Positions 8,471-16,126 of a DNA stretch of 51,502 nt are shown piece by piece. Each line of letters starts with the position of its first letter. The first letter of the stretch is position 1. The stretch comes from Prevotella sp. (GTDB lineage: Bacteria; Bacteroidota; Bacteroidia; Bacteroidales; Bacteroidaceae), in contig JAFZUS010000204.1 in assembly GCA_017618275.1 (NCBI GenBank), positions 1 to 51,502 of the forward strand, given 5' to 3'. Position numbers and translations under genes: made by a program. A model generated the notes under the pieces. It had not been told where the DNA came from. It saw only the letters and a program-made list of their open reading frames with translations, and did not search any database.

Positions 8471-10010
8471 ATTTTGCATAAGCAACGCTTCGTGTTTCTC
8501 GGATAACCGTGATCTTCACCTGTCCCGGATAGGTCATCTCATTCTGGATCTTCGTGGCTATCTCACCGCTCAGAGCCTCGGTCTCGGCATCACTCATCTT
8601 GTCAGCACCGACAATGACACGTAACTCACGACCTGCCTGAATGGCATAGGTCTTGGTGACACCTGGATAACTCATGGCGATAGCCTCAAGGTCATTCAGA
8701 CGTTTGATGTAAGCCTCCACGATTTCACGACGGGCACCAGGGCGGGCACCAGAGATAGCATCACACACCTGTACGATGGGAGCCAACAGCGTCTGCATCT
8801 CCATCTCATCATGATGGGCACCGATGGCGTTGCAGATATCGGGTTTCTCCTTGAACTGTTCGGCAATCTTGGCACCATAGAGTGCGTGAGGCATCTCACT
8901 CTCCTCGTCAGGCACCTTACCGATATCGTGCAACAGTCCTGCACGCTTTGCCTTCTTCGGGTTCAGACCGAGTTCTGAAGCCATCACAGCACAGAGGTTA
9001 GCCGTCTCACGGGCATGCTGCAACAAGTTCTGTCCATAGGAAGAACGATATTTCATCTTACCGATGATACGAATCAGTTCGGGATGCAGACCGTGAATAC
9101 CCAAGTCAATAGCCGTACGCTTACCTGTCTCAATAATCTCGTTGTCGAGTTGCTTCTTCACCTTGGCCACCACCTCTTCGATACGGGCGGGATGGATACG
9201 TCCGTCGCTGACCAACTGGTGCAGGGCCAGACGACAGGTCTCACGGCGCACAGGGTCGAAGCCGCTGATGACGATAGCCTCAGGGGTATCATCAACCACG
9301 ATTTCCACACCGGCAGCAGCCTCCAAGGCACGGATATTACGACCCTCACGGCCGATGATACGGCCCTTCACCTCATCATTGTCGATATGGAACACGCTGA
9401 CGGAGTTCTCAATAGCCGTTTCCGTTGCCACACGCTGGATGGTCTGAATCACAATCTTCTTGGCTTGAGCATCGGCATTGAGTTTTGCCTCGTCCATAAT
9501 CTCATTGATGTAACTGGCAGCAGCGGTCTTGGCCTCATCCTTCATCGATTCCACCAGACGGTTCTTGGCTTCTTCGGCACTCAGTCCAGAAACCTCTTCG
9601 AGCATCTCACGCTCCTTGAGTTGCATCTTCTCCAGTTCCTCGGCCTTGACAGCAAGCAGTTTCTTCTCATTGTCAACGCGCTGCTGTAGGTTGTCGAGTT
9701 CATTCTTGCGACGTCCGAGTTCCTCCTGACGCTGGTTCAGCGAAATCTCGCGCTGCTTCAGTTTGTTCTCACTCTGCTGGATGTGCTGGTTGCGTTGCTG
9801 CACTTCCTTTTCCAACTCGCTTTTCTTGTTCAGGAATTTCTCCTTTACCTCAAGCAGTTTCTTCTCTTTAATAACCTCAGCCTGTTTAGAGGCTGTATCC
9901 ATCATTTCCCTGTATTTCCCTTTGAGGACATAGCGGAAAACCAGATATCCGCAGACTCCTCCAAGAGCGAGGGCGCCTGCAGCAATCAGTAAGACAAAAA
10001 TTAAATCCAT
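8469..10010 (-). CDS. rny: ribonuclease Y
   Basis: 513 residues from the ATG at 10010. An in-frame ATG 11 codons earlier is less likely, because the hydrophobic anchor then follows the start directly ([10 protein letters not shown]). Order of parts: membrane helix (2-24), long charged coiled coil (~30-190), KH RNA-binding domain ([15 protein letters not shown], ~215), and HD hydrolase domain with the catalytic HD in LLHDIGKV (~360) plus a histidine pair in AHHDEME. This is the standard membrane-bound endoribonuclease Y, which initiates mRNA decay. It is the last gene of a three-gene operon behind zapA (29-bp gap). Confidence 0.96.
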   Translation of the reverse strand: MDLIFVLLIAAGALALGGVCGYLVFRYVLKGKYREMMDTASKQAEVIKEKKLLEVKEKFLNKKSELEKEVQQRNQHIQQSENKLKQREISLNQRQEELGRRKNELDNLQQRVDNEKKLLAVKAEELEKMQLKEREMLEEVSGLSAEEAKNRLVESMKDEAKTAAASYINEIMDEAKLNADAQAKKIVIQTIQRVATETAIENSVSVFHIDNDEVKGRIIGREGRNIRALEAAAGVEIVVDDTPEAIVISGFDPVRRETCRLALHQLVSDGRIHPARIEEVVAKVKKQLDNEIIETGKRTAIDLGIHGLHPELIRIIGKMKYRSSYGQNLLQHARETANLCAVMASELGLNPKKAKRAGLLHDIGKVPDEESEMPHALYGAKIAEQFKEKPDICNAIGAHHDEMEMQTLLAPIVQVCDAISGARPGARREIVEAYIKRLNDLEAIAMSYPGVTKTYAIQAGRELRVIVGADKMSDAETEALSGEIATKIQNEMTYPGQVKITVIRETRSVAYAK

Positions 10011-10039
10011 AAAAAATCTATGTTGATAAAATAATATTC

Positions 10040-10339
10040 TCACTTCAGAGCCTCTTCAATGTCGGAAGTCAACTTCTGGAGAATATCATTATAGGGGACT
10101 GTATCGTTCTTCCGATGTTCCCGCTCATAGAGTAGCGCAATGTCTATCAGGGTCATCAACGAGATAGTGTGCTCGCCTTTCTTCCCCTTATAGGCCTGTG
10201 CATACGCATTGTAGCGGTCGGTGATGAGTTTGGCGGCAGCACGGTAGAACTCCTCGTCATCCCGGTTCACCGTCACCGCAATCTCCTCATCATAGACGTG
10301 CAGTTTGATATGTAATTTCTCTTTGTTCACTTCTGCCAT
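10040..10339 (-). CDS. zapA: cell division protein ZapA
   Basis: 99 residues from the ATG at 10339; the in-frame stretch upstream of it overlaps the previous gene and is not ZapA-like. The N-terminal part is the small beta/alpha ZapA head ([17 protein letters not shown]). Then comes a helix with [14 protein letters not shown] and a C-terminal helix expected to form the dimerising coiled coil. ZapA binds and bundles FtsZ filaments at the division ring. It is preceded by a coiled-coil gene (14-bp gap) and followed by rny, a pairing seen widely in Bacteroidetes. Confidence 0.88.
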   Translation of the reverse strand: MAEVNKEKLHIKLHVYDEEIAVTVNRDDEEFYRAAAKLITDRYNAYAQAYKGKKGEHTISLMTLIDIALLYEREHRKNDTVPYNDILQKLTSDIEEALK

Positions 10340-10353
10340 CGCATCTTCTCTTT

Positions 10354-10650
10354 TTACTGTTCGTCGCTTAAGATAGCAATGCACTTGTTCACTTCCCTGA
10401 TCAGTTTGGCCACCCGTGCCTTGGCACTCTCCAGGTCGCCGTCGGTGATTTCCATCATCTTAGCCATTTTCAGGGCATTGTAGTCATCGTCCGCCTGAGC
10501 CATTTTTGCCTGCAGTTGCTTTATCTCCTGCTCGTTCTTCTCCACTATCGCATACAGGTCTGCATTCTCCTTCTTCAGTTCTTGGAACCGACGGAGCAGA
10601 TCCCCTACACGGGTCTGGAAAGTGGCAATTGTTTGCTCGTTCGAAGTCAT
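10354..10650 (-). CDS. small coiled-coil protein upstream of zapA
   Basis: 98 residues with no signal peptide and no membrane segment. Residues ~8-55 are a regular charged coiled coil (LLRRFQELKKENADLYAIVEKN). A short conserved-looking tail follows (MMEITDGDLESAKARVAKLIREV). Size, coiled-coil character and position directly before zapA suggest a ZapB-like partner in division, but similarity to ZapB itself cannot be claimed by eye. A TAATTTTG box at 10670-10677 is 20 bp upstream. Confidence 0.75.
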   Translation of the reverse strand: MTSNEQTIATFQTRVGDLLRRFQELKKENADLYAIVEKNEQEIKQLQAKMAQADDDYNALKMAKMMEITDGDLESAKARVAKLIREVNKCIAILSDEQ

Positions 10651-10669
10651 GACGTAACGTTTTGTCCTA

Positions 10670-10677
10670 CAAAATTA
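10670..10677 (-). promoter_or_regulatory. -7 box for the coiled-coil/zapA/rny operon
   Basis: TAATTTTG on the minus strand fits TAnnTTTG and is 20 bp from the first ATG of the operon. No TTTG is found at the usual spacing, so this is a weaker call. Confidence 0.45.
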
Positions 10678-10731
10678 TATAAAAAAACTCTTAAAGAAAT
10701 GCCATAGACAAATCTTTTAAGTTTTTTTATA

Positions 10732-11355
10732 CTATTTGTCGTCGTTTGTAGGCCGTGGCTCCTTTTTCGCCAGCATCACGACCTTATATACAAAGTTAGT
10801 AATCCACTGTTGGGAGAAGCCTAAGCGTTGACTGTACTGACGGACGGCCACCACCGATTTCAGCACGGCTGGATCGGTATAGTCATTCTTATTGAAGATG
10901 TCGTTCACGGTCTTCTCAGTCATCGTATAGAGCATTTTCTTCAAGAAGCCCGGCAGACGGAGTTTGAACTTCATCAGATTACCCGTCAGCATCATCAGTT
11001 CCTGCGTAAAGCCTTGGAACTGCACCAGATAGGTCTGTGCATCCTGCACCTTCTTACAACGCTTGCGGAGACTGGTGTCAATCTCCTTGAAGAAGTCGTC
11101 GTTCATACCATACATGCTCTTCAGCATATTCTTGCAACGGCTTCGCTCGCCTACGCCCAACTTATTATTCACCGTGGGCACCTTCAAGGTAGCCTTGAAC
11201 ACGCGAAGGTCAGGCAGAGCAGCCAGGTTGGTGATGCCGAGGTCGGCAGCCATCGCAGCCTGGAAATACACACGGATCAGCGTCATGAAGTCCTCCATGC
11301 CACCCACCTTATATTCTCCTTTATTCCTTCCGAAAATTTTATTCCAAAATCCCAT
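10732..11355 (-). CDS. conserved hypothetical cytosolic protein
   Basis: 207 residues, rich in lysine and methionine, with no signal peptide and no convincing membrane helix. The start MGFWNKIFGRNKGEY is followed by a largely helical protein (FMTLIRVYFQAAMAADLGI, then TQELMMLTGNLMKFKL). I do not recognise a catalytic motif or a named family. It has its own promoter box (11384-11391) and is divergent from rfbA, with a CACAGATT repeat occupying the space between the two promoters. A housekeeping role is possible but not shown. Confidence 0.75.
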   Translation of the reverse strand: MGFWNKIFGRNKGEYKVGGMEDFMTLIRVYFQAAMAADLGITNLAALPDLRVFKATLKVPTVNNKLGVGERSRCKNMLKSMYGMNDDFFKEIDTSLRKRCKKVQDAQTYLVQFQGFTQELMMLTGNLMKFKLRLPGFLKKMLYTMTEKTVNDIFNKNDYTDPAVLKSVVAVRQYSQRLGFSQQWITNFVYKVVMLAKKEPRPTNDDK

Positions 11356-11383
11356 AATATGCTTAAATTATTCAAATCGCGTG

Positions 11384-11391
11384 CAAAGTTA
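11384..11391 (-). promoter_or_regulatory. -7 box of the hypothetical gene
   Basis: TAACTTTG on the minus strand is 28 bp before the ATG. Its -33 region falls inside the CACAGATT repeat at 11400-11430, where no TTTG is present. Confidence 0.6.
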
Positions 11392-11399
11392 CGAAAAAA

Positions 11400-11430
11400 G
11401 CCACAGATTATCATAGATTATCACAGATTT
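11400..11430. repeat. CACAGATT-type repeat, site 2, between divergent promoters
   Basis: CCACAGATTATCATAGATTATCACAGATT is written in three units of about 10-11 bp. It fills the interval between two divergent -7 boxes (11384-11391 minus, 11435-11442 plus), so the upstream region of both promoters consists of repeat sequence. Confidence 0.7.
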
Positions 11431-11434
11431 TTTA

Positions 11435-11442
11435 TACTTTTG
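11435..11442 (+). promoter_or_regulatory. -7 box of rfbA
   Basis: TACTTTTG matches TAnnTTTG and lies 19 bp before the rfbA ATG. The -33 region is repeat sequence without a TTTG. Confidence 0.6.
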
Positions 11443-11461
11443 CATCCAAAACAATATAATT

Positions 11462-12334
11462 ATGAAAGGTATAGTATTAGCCGGTGGTAGCGGCACGCGC
11501 CTCTACCCCATCACAAAGGGTATCAGTAAACAATTGATTCCGATCTTCGACAAACCGATGATCTATTATCCCATCTCCGCCCTCATGCTGGCAGGCATCC
11601 GTGAGATTCTGATTATCTCAACCCCACACGACCTGCCCGGTTTCCGCCGTCTCCTCGGCGACGGTTCTGATTTCGGTGTGCATTTTGAATATGCCGAACA
11701 GCCATCACCCGACGGACTGGCACAGGCCTTCATCATCGGCGAGGAGTTCATTGGCGACGACTGCGCCTGCCTCGTCCTGGGTGACAATATCTTCTATGGC
11801 TCCGGCTTCACTGGTCTGCTGCGCCAAAGCGTAGAGAATGCGGAGAAACACGGACTTGCCACCGTCTTCGGCTACTATGTGAACGACCCAGAGCGTTACG
11901 GCGTGGCGGAGTTCGACAAGGATGGCAACTGCCTCAGCATCGAGGAAAAGCCCGAGCATCCCAAGTCCAACTATGCCGTTGTGGGGCTCTATTTCTACCC
12001 CAACAGTGTGGTGGATATAGCCAAGCACATCAAGCCTTCCGCCCGCGGAGAACTGGAGATCACCACTGTCAATCAGGAGTACCTCGCCCAGCAGAAACTC
12101 AAGGTACAGACCCTGCAGCGCGGATTCGCCTGGCTCGATACCGGTACCCATGACTCCCTCTCCGAAGCCTCCACCTTCATTGAGGTCATCGAGAAGCGTC
12201 AGGGACTGAAGGTCGCCTGTTTAGAGGAGATAGCCTTCAAGCGTGGCTGGATCACCAAGGAACAACTTGCCGAAGTCGCCAAGCCTATGGCCAAGAACGA
12301 CTACGGCAAATACCTCCTCAGCCTCACAAAATAA
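11462..12334 (+). CDS. rfbA: glucose-1-phosphate thymidylyltransferase
   Basis: 290 residues, the normal length. The N-terminal nucleotide-binding signature [13 protein letters not shown] is intact. [10 protein letters not shown], the GDNIFYG metal/substrate region and the C-terminal tetramer region (KRGWIT) are all recognisable. The enzyme makes dTDP-glucose from glucose-1-phosphate and dTTP, the first step to dTDP-L-rhamnose for surface polysaccharide. rfbD, the last enzyme of the pathway, is 12 kb away at 24222-25082; rfbB and rfbC are not in the window. A 189-bp modular repeat element begins 4 bp after the stop codon. Confidence 0.96.
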   Translation: MKGIVLAGGSGTRLYPITKGISKQLIPIFDKPMIYYPISALMLAGIREILIISTPHDLPGFRRLLGDGSDFGVHFEYAEQPSPDGLAQAFIIGEEFIGDDCACLVLGDNIFYGSGFTGLLRQSVENAEKHGLATVFGYYVNDPERYGVAEFDKDGNCLSIEEKPEHPKSNYAVVGLYFYPNSVVDIAKHIKPSARGELEITTVNQEYLAQQKLKVQTLQRGFAWLDTGTHDSLSEASTFIEVIEKRQGLKVACLEEIAFKRGWITKEQLAEVAKPMAKNDYGKYLLSLTK

Positions 12335-12337
12335 GTC

Positions 12338-12526
12338 ACTTTACGGTTGTTAAGACGTAGGGAACAGGGGAAAGAGACGTTCGATACAGGGGTAAAGTGC
12401 CTTTGGAACAGGGATAAAACCCGTTTCCTTCGAATCGGCAGCGGGCGTGGACATAATCAGCAGCGGCCGCTGCTCATATCGGCAGCGGGCGGGGATTATA
12501 TCAGCAGCGGTCGCTGCGTACCAATA
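12338..12526. repeat. 189-bp modular repeat element, copy A
   Basis: A 26-bp leader (12338-12363) is followed by three 22-nt units beginning ACAGGG (12364, 12386, 12408) and a 4-nt joint TCGA. Four more 22-nt units then begin ATCGGCAGCGG or ATCAGCAGCGG (12434, 12456, 12478, 12500). Alternate units contain GCAGCGGCCGCTGC-type palindromes. The whole element occurs again in inverted orientation at 31903-32091, with identical length and 14 mismatches by hand alignment. It fills the gap between rfbA and the GHMP-kinase gene. A short open frame crosses it but is not convincing as a gene. Confidence 0.9.
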
Positions 12527-12533
12527 ATAGACA

Positions 12534-14468
12534 TTAGATAGAGAATGCGGCGACGGCGGCGGTAAGGGCTTGGGGGTTACCCATGTCGTACATACGACCT
12601 TGCAGGCGTACACCCATCATGCCACTGCGCTTACGCACAGCCTCAAGGGCGGAGGTTAGTTCAATCTCCGTAATATGGTCGCCATCGATCTCCTTCTGCA
12701 TGATATCCTCGTGCAACTGGGCAAAGACCTCGGGAGTGAGGATATACTGGCCGAAAACGCTGTAATACTCTTTCTCACCATCCTTGTTGCGCAAACCTAA
12801 GAATTCCTCGGCATAACTTGCTTTCGGTTTCTCCATCATGACAGACACGTTGAGGAGAGTATGGGCCTTGTCCTCCCATACACCATGCAGGATGCCGTAA
12901 CGGCTGACCTCGGCAAGAGGAATCGGATGGATGCTGACCATCAGTGAGTTGCAGCGTTCATATTCCTCAACCATCTGGAGGGCACAGGGCTTGTTGGAAT
13001 CGCTACGATAGAGAGTGTCGCCAAGCAGCAGAAGCACGGGCTCGTTGCCGGCAAACTGGGCGGCCTGATAGACAGCATGACCAAAGCCGCGCTTCTCGCG
13101 CTGATAGACATAGCGGAGGCGCTTGCCGACATCGAGGATATGATTCTCGTACTCCTGAGCCTCTGGATTGAGTTTGCGCAGATGCTCCTCGGACAAGGGA
13201 CGCTCGAAATAATCGGCATACTGCTGACGTTCCTCCTCACTGCCCAATACAAGACAGATTTCCTCAATGCCGCTTCGGATAAGTTCTTCAAGCAGGATCA
13301 GGATAACAGGACGCACCATTCCATCTGGACAGGGAATGGGGAAGAAATCCTTCTTCAGGGCACGCGTGGCGGGATAAAGACGGGTACCGAAGCCCGCCAC
13401 GGGGATGATGGCCTTGCGTACGGTATGAACGGGTTTCAGCGTAAGGGAGTAAGCCCTCATGCCCTGCGCGTTCAAATAGTCGACCAACTGGTGCTGGGTC
13501 TCCTCGCTACGGGCCAGGAACTGCACGGAGCCGTCGCCATGGGAACCGACACCCTTGCCACCCCATACTAAAGGCTGGATATTAGGATCCTGCAGCACGC
13601 TATGTAGTTTAGGCGACCAAAGGGCCGGTGACATCGGGGCCACCTTCTCGTCGAATATGGCCTCCGCCTCGGTCATCAACTTGCCCAATGCCTCCGCATC
13701 ACCGTTAGCCATATACTGGATGGCACGGTTGACGATCTCGATGTTCAACCGTCCCAGCGCGTCATGCTCTGCCTGTTCTTCCTCATTACTGGCGAAGGGA
13801 TAGGCCTTGTTCAGATCGGAAAGAATCCTAATCGTGTCCTTCTCGGCACAGAGGTCGGCAAAGACCCAGTAGAGATGTGTCTTCACATTGAGCGAGCGCA
13901 CCTCTATCTCATCACCGTCGAAGGTCATCAGATTAGGTTTCACACCGAAGGCACAGGCCTGGTCCAGACGACCGCAACGGCTGCTGGTGCGCAGTTCGCC
14001 CACGTAGGCGATGTTCATCTCGCCCAGGGTGTTGAGATTCAGATTATATAATAAGTTGAACGCACGCGCGACGAGTACACAGATGGCTGCCGAACTGCTG
14101 AGACCGCTCTTCATGGGGAGCGTCATCCCCGTAATCTTGATACGGACACCGCCAACCTTATACCATTCGAGCATATAAGAGGCCACGCCCGCACAATAGC
14201 AGAAGAAGGAACCGCTCTTGGCGATGCGCTTCAGTTCGAGTTCGTCCATGCGACAGGAGAAGTCCTGCCATAGAGTATCAATCTCAGGAGCAGTACTATA
14301 CAACTCAAAGATACTGGACTTCTCGACTTCGGCATAGATGCCTTGCTCAATACCCGTTACGATAGCGGCACCAGGAGCGATATCGGCATTCATCGTACGA
14401 TAATGGCCCGCCCAGTCGGTATGTTCACCAAAGAGGCACAAGCGCCCAGGAACAAATAGTTTCATCAT
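12534..14468 (-). CDS. bifunctional GHMP sugar kinase / UTP-sugar-1-phosphate nucleotidyltransferase
   Basis: 644 residues in two parts. Residues 1-~350 are a GHMP kinase: the start PGRLCLFGEHTDWAG, the ATP-binding PMKSGLSSSAA near 120, and the C-terminal glycine-rich motif GGKGVGSHGDGS near 305. Residues ~355-644 resemble GalU/UTP-glucose-1-phosphate uridylyltransferase: KAIIPVAGFGTRLYPATRALKKD, LLLGDTLYRSD and a late GRMYDMGNP. One chain could therefore phosphorylate a free sugar at C1 and then activate it to an NDP-sugar, as Fkp does for fucose. Here the kinase comes first, the reverse of Fkp, and the transferase half is GalU-like. The substrate (galactose, a uronic acid or another sugar) cannot be read from the sequence. 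Confidence 0.85.
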   Translation of the reverse strand: MMKLFVPGRLCLFGEHTDWAGHYRTMNADIAPGAAIVTGIEQGIYAEVEKSSIFELYSTAPEIDTLWQDFSCRMDELELKRIAKSGSFFCYCAGVASYMLEWYKVGGVRIKITGMTLPMKSGLSSSAAICVLVARAFNLLYNLNLNTLGEMNIAYVGELRTSSRCGRLDQACAFGVKPNLMTFDGDEIEVRSLNVKTHLYWVFADLCAEKDTIRILSDLNKAYPFASNEEEQAEHDALGRLNIEIVNRAIQYMANGDAEALGKLMTEAEAIFDEKVAPMSPALWSPKLHSVLQDPNIQPLVWGGKGVGSHGDGSVQFLARSEETQHQLVDYLNAQGMRAYSLTLKPVHTVRKAIIPVAGFGTRLYPATRALKKDFFPIPCPDGMVRPVILILLEELIRSGIEEICLVLGSEEERQQYADYFERPLSEEHLRKLNPEAQEYENHILDVGKRLRYVYQREKRGFGHAVYQAAQFAGNEPVLLLLGDTLYRSDSNKPCALQMVEEYERCNSLMVSIHPIPLAEVSRYGILHGVWEDKAHTLLNVSVMMEKPKASYAEEFLGLRNKDGEKEYYSVFGQYILTPEVFAQLHEDIMQKEIDGDHITEIELTSALEAVRKRSGMMGVRLQGRMYDMGNPQALTAAVAAFSI

Positions 14469-14490
14469 ACTTTTTCTGTTTTATGTGATG

Positions 14491-14498
14491 CAAAGTTA
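14491..14498 (-). promoter_or_regulatory. -7 box of the kinase/nucleotidyltransferase gene
   Basis: TAACTTTG on the minus strand is 22 bp before the ATG at 14468. No clear TTTG is at the usual -33 spacing. Confidence 0.55.
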
Positions 14499-14548
14499 AT
14501 AAAAAACCAGCAGTTTCCGCTATTATTTGAAGATTTTTTGCAAAAAAG

Positions 14549-14580
14549 TTTGGTGGTTTCAACTAAAATGCCTACTTTTG
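14549..14580 (+). promoter_or_regulatory. promoter of the ECF sigma factor gene
   Basis: TTTG at 14549-14552 and TACTTTTG at 14573-14580 are 20 bp apart, a full housekeeping-type promoter. The leader before the ATG at 14657 is about 70 nt. Confidence 0.85.
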
Positions 14581-14656
14581 TCCCCGAATTATTAACAAAT
14601 TAAAATATTATTGCCTATCGAAACAGACTTTACTCAATTACAAAATTAATTGAAGT

Positions 14657-15253
14657 ATGAGTACTTTTAAGGAAATGACCGACGAAGAGTTGGCATTGCT
14701 TTACGTAAATGGTAATAATAAAGCATTCGACGAACTGCTTTCGCGTACCCAAGACAAGATTTTCACCTATATTATGTATATGGTGAAGGATGAGGACATG
14801 GCTAACGACCTGTTTCAGGAGACGTTTATCAAGGCCATCACCAAACTACAGAACGGACTTTACACCGACTCGGGCAAGTTCGTGTTCTGGGTGATGCGTA
14901 TTGCCCATAACGTGATTATCGACCATTACCGCGAGATCAAGGGAGAACACATTGTTGAACCTACAAAGGACAACGACCTACAGAACCTGAAAGGCGCCTC
15001 TGTGCTTGACACCTTCCGTGAGAGTGAAATGGTGAACGAACAGGTTAAGAAGGACGTGAAACGACTGATGGAGGCACTGCCCGAAAGCCAGCGGGAAGTT
15101 GTTTATATGCGATTCTTCCAGCAGATGTCATTCAAGGAGATTGCCGAAGAGACAGGCGTAAGCATCAATACCTCACTGGGCCGTATGCGTTATGCGCTCA
15201 TCAACCTGAGGAAGTTGACGAGACAGCATCGCGTCAATCTGAGTCTAGAGTGA
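14657..15253 (+). CDS. ECF-type RNA polymerase sigma factor
   Basis: 198 residues. Region 2 (~20-95) carries FDELLSRTQDKIFTYI and DMANDLFQETFIKA. Region 4 (~130-185) has LPESQREVVYMRFFQQMSFKEIAEETG, the usual helix-turn-helix that reads the -35 region. No anti-sigma factor or SusC/D genes are adjacent, so this is a free-standing ECF sigma rather than one of a polysaccharide-utilisation locus. It is expressed from a housekeeping-type promoter (14549-14580). Its last 9 bp overlap the 3' end of rpe on the opposite strand. Confidence 0.92.
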   Translation: MSTFKEMTDEELALLYVNGNNKAFDELLSRTQDKIFTYIMYMVKDEDMANDLFQETFIKAITKLQNGLYTDSGKFVFWVMRIAHNVIIDHYREIKGEHIVEPTKDNDLQNLKGASVLDTFRESEMVNEQVKKDVKRLMEALPESQREVVYMRFFQQMSFKEIAEETGVSINTSLGRMRYALINLRKLTRQHRVNLSLE

Positions 15254-15892
15254 ACGGAGGTCGCGGATGACCTGCTCAGGGTCCTTGGCACCAAACACGT
15301 AACTGCCACTGACAAGCACGTCGACACCGGCTTCCACGAGGCGTGGAGCCGTTTCGCCCTGTACACCACCGTCAACCTCAATCAGTGTCTGACACCCCTT
15401 TTCCGAAATCAACCGGCGCAGGCTCTTCACCTTGTCGATGGTGTTCTCGATGAACTTCTGTCCACCGAAACCGGGGTTGACACTCATCAGCAAGACCATC
15501 TCCACATCGCCAATGATATCCTCCAACAACGATACAGGCGTTGAGGGATTCAGTGTGACACCGGCCTTCATGCCAGCATCGTGAATCTCCTGGATGGTAC
15601 GATGCAGATGAACCGTAGCCTCAAGATGCACATTCATCATCATGGCTCCAAGTTTAGCCGTCTGCTGGATATAACGCTCAGGACGGTCTATCATGTAGTG
15701 AACGTCGAGAGGTTTGGTACAGGCCTTGGCCACAGCCTCCAGCACAGGGAAGCCAAAGGAGATATTGGGAACGAAATAACCGTCCATCACGTCGAGGTGG
15801 AGCCAGTCGGCCTCACTGCGGTTTATCATCTGAATGTCGCGGTCGAGATGAAGGAAGTCGGCAGCGAGCAATGAAGGGGAAACTAATGCCAT
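15245..15892 (-). CDS. rpe: ribulose-phosphate 3-epimerase
   Basis: 215 residues, standard length. The TIM-barrel signatures are complete: VSPSLLAADFLHL, the metal and catalytic strand HLDVMDGYFVPN, VNPGFGGQKFI and EVDGGV. The enzyme interconverts ribulose-5-phosphate and xylulose-5-phosphate in the pentose phosphate pathway. It is the last gene of a long minus-strand run. A 38-residue ORF ends 7 bp upstream, and rpe converges with the sigma factor gene with a 9-bp overlap. Confidence 0.96.
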   Translation of the reverse strand: MALVSPSLLAADFLHLDRDIQMINRSEADWLHLDVMDGYFVPNISFGFPVLEAVAKACTKPLDVHYMIDRPERYIQQTAKLGAMMMNVHLEATVHLHRTIQEIHDAGMKAGVTLNPSTPVSLLEDIIGDVEMVLLMSVNPGFGGQKFIENTIDKVKSLRRLISEKGCQTLIEVDGGVQGETAPRLVEAGVDVLVSGSYVFGAKDPEQVIRDLRSL

Positions 15893-15899
15893 AATCCTT

Positions 15900-16016
15900 T
15901 TAGTTCAGGCTCAGGGCCTGATTGTTGTTACTAACGCGATAGGTGTAAGCGAACTGACGGATCAGGTTGAGCGTCTGCTCACGGGGTTTGAACGTTTCTG
16001 GAGTAAAATGCTTCAT
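15900..16016 (-). CDS. 38-residue conserved-looking small protein
   Basis: ATG at 16016, stop at 15900-15902, directly upstream of rpe (7-bp gap). The peptide starts MKHFTPETFKPREQTLNLI and continues RQFAYTYRVSNNN. The pattern TPETFKP-x-TLN-IRQ-AYTYR is one I associate with a short hypothetical protein repeatedly annotated in Bacteroidales, which supports it as a real gene. That is from memory and was not searched. It is amphipathic, has no signal peptide and no known function. It is about 100 bp downstream of fmt. Confidence 0.65.
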   Translation of the reverse strand: MKHFTPETFKPREQTLNLIRQFAYTYRVSNNNQALSLN

Positions 16017-16080
16017 AGGCAACCATCATTTATATGTTTATACCCTTGAAACGAACGATACACCTATTTTATTGTATATT

Positions 16081-16126
16081 GCCACAGATTTCACAGATTT
16101 TCACAGATGCTTTGATTTACACAGAG
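16081..16126. repeat. CACAGATT-type repeat, site 3
   Basis: GCCACAGATTTCACAGATTTTCACAGATG, then TTACACAGAG, lies between fmt and the small ORF. Its right end reaches into the last codons of fmt (stop at 16117-16119), so the fmt C-terminus is partly encoded by repeat sequence. Confidence 0.75.

Noticed and set aside
10008-10043. Upstream start for RNase Y
   Set aside because: The 11 extra residues would precede the membrane anchor, which normally begins at residue 2; the ATG at 10010 is preferred.
12338-12526. CRISPR array
   Set aside because: The 22-nt units are contiguous with no unique spacers, they are degenerate, and no cas genes are nearby.
12347-12541. 64-codon plus-strand ORF across repeat element A (also open in copy B)
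   Set aside because: The sequence has a 22-nt step, which is not a multiple of 3. The differences between the copies change amino acids freely, and in copy B the frame runs on into the antisense of the LRR gene. It is better explained as noncoding repeat.
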